Shown here piece after piece: positions 61,405 to 64,000 of a DNA stretch of 64,000 nucleotides (position 1 is the first letter of the stretch; each line of letters begins with the position of its first letter). This stretch comes from CBDAPX01 sp965198725 (GTDB lineage: Bacteria; Pseudomonadota; Alphaproteobacteria; Rhodobacterales; Rhodobacteraceae). The stretch lies in contig CBDAPX010000001.1 of the NCBI GenBank assembly GCA_965198725.1, positions 558,001-622,000 of the forward strand, given 5' to 3'. The notes beneath the pieces were generated by a model. The model saw only the letters and a list, made by a program, of their open reading frames with translations, did not search any database and was not told the origin of the DNA. Position numbers and translations under genes: made by a program.

Positions 61405-62033
61405 TCAGTACTATTTCCTTCCCGATGGCCGCTGCCATCGTTCGATTTGCGCACGCCCTTCAATCTTTGGGCTTCCTCTACAACACGTTTCGCGAGTCCA
61501 CCAGAGGCGAGCGCCGCGTTTATAACAGTTTGGCGTCCAAACGCCATTCCAAGCTCGTCTGCCGTCAGCCAACCGATGTATCGGCCGAAATGTGGCGTGC
61601 TTAATTTCGATTTTCCCCGACCCGATCCATCCGAAGCCTGGATCAACACTTGGGCTTCTTCCTTATCCAGCCAGGTTTTGACTTTTTCGTATCCGGCAAC
61701 CGCACCTCCGGACTTGCGCGCCAAACTGATCAGATCCACGACACGCCGCGAAAGCATCTGTTCAACATCATCAGCCAAAGTATCGGGCACTTGAACCGGT
61801 GCCTTGAACCCCCGCGCGAACAGCTTCTTTTTGACCGCCGTCATAAGCGATTGACGGTCAGAGGCCACGTATACACCCCGTCCCGGCAACTTGCCCAGTA
61901 TGTCAGGGACCACGATTGCATCGGGTCCCAAAACAAAGCGAACAAGACCTGTCTTTGGCTGCACCTCGCCGGTTGCCAAACACTTGCGTTCCGGACCGTC
62001 AGACCGATCTTTATGTACGCCACCGCGGCTCAT
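61401..62033 (-). CDS. YlxR/DUF448 RNA-binding protein with L7Ae-like domain
   Basis: A 210-aa protein of two parts. Residues about 10-95 are the YlxR domain, ERKCLATGEVQPKTGLVRFV with the later LPGRGVYVASDRQ. Residues about 105-195 are an L7Ae/Gadd45-like RNA-binding domain (LISLARKSGGAVAGYEKVKT, LTADELGMAFGRQTVINAAL). It sits between nusA and infB as usual in alphaproteobacteria, where it is thought to act in RNA metabolism. The stop overlaps the infB start (ATGA). Confidence 0.92.
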   Translation of the reverse strand: MSRGGVHKDRSDGPERKCLATGEVQPKTGLVRFVLGPDAIVVPDILGKLPGRGVYVASDRQSLMTAVKKKLFARGFKAPVQVPDTLADDVEQMLSRRVVDLISLARKSGGAVAGYEKVKTWLDKEEAQVLIQASDGSGRGKSKLSTPHFGRYIGWLTADELGMAFGRQTVINAALASGGLAKRVVEEAQRLKGVRKSNDGSGHREGNSTE

Positions 62034-62057
62034 TCAGACCCCCTGCGAGACCTGAGA

Positions 62058-63674
62058 TCAGGCCTCGGATCCTTCTTCTTCTGCTGCAAGTTCGGCGCCT
62101 TCTTCCGACACAAGATCTGCCGGATCGACCCAGCCAAGCTGAATACGCGCCGTCATAACCAGATGCTGTGCCTCTTCCAAGGATACATCGAACGGTTCCA
62201 GAACACCATCGTCCTTGACCCGCTCTCCATCCACGGTGGTCCACCCACCGGCCAGTTCCCAATCCGCGCAAGTGGCGAAATCTTCGAGTGTTTTCACACC
62301 ATCCTTGGCCAATGCTTCGATCATTTGGGGGCTCAGGCCTTCAAATTCAACCAGGCTTTCCTCTACGCCCAGCGCGCGGGCCGCTTCCAGCGCCTTGCGT
62401 GCCTGCTCTTCAAGGTAGTCACGTGCACGCGCCTGCAACTCTTCTGCAGTACCTTCATCGACACCGTCGATGACCAATAGCTCGTCCAGTTCGACGTAAG
62501 CCACTTCTTCGAGGTTGGTAAACCCTTCGGACACCAGAAGCTGCGCAAAGAACTCATCAAGGTCCAGCGTTTCCATGAAGAGCTGTGTGCGCTGTTCAAA
62601 CTCTTTCTGGCGCCGTGCCGATTCTTCGGCTTCGGTCATGATATCGATGTCGAGATTTGTCAGCTGCGACGCTAGGCGCACGTTCTGACCACGCCGGCCA
62701 ATGGCCAGAGACAGCTGATCTTCGGGAACCACAACTTCGATCCGCTCGGCTTCTTCATCCAGAACAACCTTGGACACTTCGGCGGGTTGCAATGCGTTCA
62801 CAAGGAAGGTTGGCTGATCTTCATTCCACGGAATGATGTCGATCTTTTCGCCCTGCAATTCGTTGACCACGGCTTGCACACGGCTGCCGCGCATACCGAC
62901 ACAAGCGCCGACAGGGTCGATGGAACCGTCATAGGAAATCACCGCAATCTTTGCGCGCGAACCCGGGTCACGTGCAACGGCTTTGATCTCGATGATGCCG
63001 TCATAGATTTCCGGAACTTCCATCTTGAACAGCTCGGCCATGAATTCCGGTGCTGTCCGGCTCAGGAAAATTTGCGGACCGCGCTGCTCGCGGCGGACAT
63101 CCTTGATGTAGACGCGGATACGATCATTCGGGCGATATGATTCGCGGCCGATCTTTTCATTCCGGCGCAGAATCGCTTCACCTGTTCCCACATCGACTAT
63201 GACGTTGCCGTACTCCTCGCGTTTGACGAGGCCGTTGATGATGGTACCGGCGCGATCCTTGAATTCTTCGTACTGACGATCCCGTTCCGCTTCGCGCACC
63301 TTTTGCAGGATAACCTGCTTGGCAGATTGAACCGCGATCCGGCCCATTTCAACCGGCGGTACTTCTTCGATGAATTGGTCGCCGACTTTGGGGTCATCCA
63401 AATACTGACGCGCCTGTTCAACGGTGAATTCGGCCTGATAGTTTTCCAGCAGCTCGTCTTCGACCACGGTGCGGACCCGGGTAAAGGTGGCCTTGCCGGT
63501 CTTGCGGTCGATCGACACGCGGATGTCCATCTCGGAGCCGTACCGGCTTTTGGCGGCACGGGCGAGCGACTCTTCCATCGCTTCGACGACCAAACCGGGG
63601 TCGATCATCTTTTCGCGGGCCACGGCCTCGGCGGTTTGCAACAGTTCCAGCTGGTTTGCAGAGGTGATTGCCAT
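62058..63674 (-). CDS. nusA: Transcription termination/antitermination factor NusA
   Basis: A 538-aa RNA polymerase-binding factor. N-terminal domain (AVAREKMIDPGLVVEAMEES), S1 domain (IINGLVKREEYGNVIVDVGT), two KH domains (SYDGSIDPVGACVGMRGSRV, LSLAIGRRGQNVRLASQL) and two C-terminal acidic helix-hairpin-helix repeats. The tail is very acidic (LVSEEGAELAAEEEGSEA). Its start shares one base with the rimP stop. Confidence 0.97.
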   Translation of the reverse strand: MAITSANQLELLQTAEAVAREKMIDPGLVVEAMEESLARAAKSRYGSEMDIRVSIDRKTGKATFTRVRTVVEDELLENYQAEFTVEQARQYLDDPKVGDQFIEEVPPVEMGRIAVQSAKQVILQKVREAERDRQYEEFKDRAGTIINGLVKREEYGNVIVDVGTGEAILRRNEKIGRESYRPNDRIRVYIKDVRREQRGPQIFLSRTAPEFMAELFKMEVPEIYDGIIEIKAVARDPGSRAKIAVISYDGSIDPVGACVGMRGSRVQAVVNELQGEKIDIIPWNEDQPTFLVNALQPAEVSKVVLDEEAERIEVVVPEDQLSLAIGRRGQNVRLASQLTNLDIDIMTEAEESARRQKEFEQRTQLFMETLDLDEFFAQLLVSEGFTNLEEVAYVELDELLVIDGVDEGTAEELQARARDYLEEQARKALEAARALGVEESLVEFEGLSPQMIEALAKDGVKTLEDFATCADWELAGGWTTVDGERVKDDGVLEPFDVSLEEAQHLVMTARIQLGWVDPADLVSEEGAELAAEEEGSEA

Positions 63675-64000
63675 TACTTTGTCTCCTCTTCGGACCCTTC
63701 GGTCTCTATCTCGTCAAAATCGGTTTCATTAATCGCGCCTGACGCTTTGCGTTGGCGCAGCATTTCCTTGATCAGGTCATCGGTCAGGACGAGCTTTGCA
63801 TCGCTCAGCCAGTCGAATTTCAAGCCGATGGTCACAACCTCACCCTGATCTTCGATATTGATCAGGACCTCGTCATCTTCGATGCCGGCCAGTTCGCCTT
63901 TGAACCGGCGGCGACCATCGATAAGTTCCGCGGTTTCCAGCTTGGCCTCATAGCCTTCGAAGGCGTCAAAGTCCTTCAGGCGAGTCAGAGGACGGTCGAT
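63674..64000 (-). CDS. rimP: Ribosome maturation factor RimP, C-terminal part
   Basis: The last 108 residues of RimP; the gene continues past the right edge. The visible part starts IDRPLTRLKDFDAFEGYEAK, matching the GIDRPL hinge of the family, followed by the Sm-like domain (RRFKGELAGIEDDEVLINIE) and an acidic tail ETDFDEIETEGSEEETK. The stop overlaps the nusA start by one base. RimP is needed for 30S assembly. Confidence 0.93.
   Translation of the reverse strand: MDRPLTRLKDFDAFEGYEAKLETAELIDGRRRFKGELAGIEDDEVLINIEDQGEVVTIGLKFDWLSDAKLVLTDDLIKEMLRQRKASGAINETDFDEIETEGSEEETK

Overview
The window is a chromosomal piece of an alphaproteobacterium, most likely a Rhodobacteraceae member of the Roseobacter group. 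The basis is family recognition: the BamF/DUF3035 lipoprotein, DUF1674, DUF1643, DUF6525 and YlxR-L7Ae proteins, the heparinase-like gene beside purH and rsmB, and the order rimP-nusA-ylxR-infB. No tRNA, rRNA, CRISPR array or prophage was found. Coding density is high and no gene-free stretch exceeds about 300 bp. The longest gaps are about 260 bp (41533-41793, between galU and kdsB) and 240 bp (31934-32173, between lptB and hpf), and I see nothing definite in either.

Layout. Positions 1-14.7 kb hold housekeeping genes: bamF (partial), lspA, purH, a heparinase-like gene, rsmB, dapB, rbfA, truB, rpsO and pnp. Between them lie small accessory genes: an RTX-repeat protein, an SGNH lipoprotein with a (DDG)8 tract, and a DUF6525 gene. 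Positions 14.8-16.6 kb hold an outer-membrane channel-like gene divergent from a Crp/Fnr regulator. Positions 16.6-28.4 kb look like a carnitine/betaine catabolic island with two arms. The minus-strand arm is BKACE plus a fused L-carnitine dehydrogenase-thioesterase, followed by a Baeyer-Villiger-type monooxygenase, a broken hydrolase and an SDR. The plus-strand arm is an acyl-CoA dehydrogenase, an NDP-forming acyl-CoA synthetase and CaiD. Two GlxA/AraC-type regulators sit back to back between the arms, each divergent from one arm.

Positions 28.5-33.3 kb hold rnd, kdsD, lptC, lptA, lptB, hpf and ptsN. Positions 33.3-44.9 kb are a surface-glycan region: a double sulfotransferase, three glycosyltransferases (two broken), galE (broken), galU, kdsB, cysQ, a capsule-type ABC permease, then alkB. 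Positions 45-57.3 kb hold dnaK, dnaJ, radC, an OmpA/phosphate-binding-like protein, a frameshifted gene, secA, a parvulin, argJ and mutT. Positions 57.5-64 kb hold an unlisted 44-aa gene, a second IS copy, infB, ylxR, nusA and rimP (partial).

The most notable features are signs of recent change. Two nearly identical 1216-bp IS3-family (IS407-type) elements lie in direct orientation. One has clean 4-bp target duplications and splits a glycosyltransferase; the other abuts the infB stop codon without a duplication. Their ten differences fall in three small clusters, the first almost entirely synonymous, which suggests gene conversion. The glycan locus carries an IS insertion, a 2-bp frameshift, an internal deletion and an amber codon. 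Three further lesions lie elsewhere: two single-base frameshifts and a 45-bp in-frame tandem duplication. Some single-base lesions could be sequencing or assembly errors and are marked as such.
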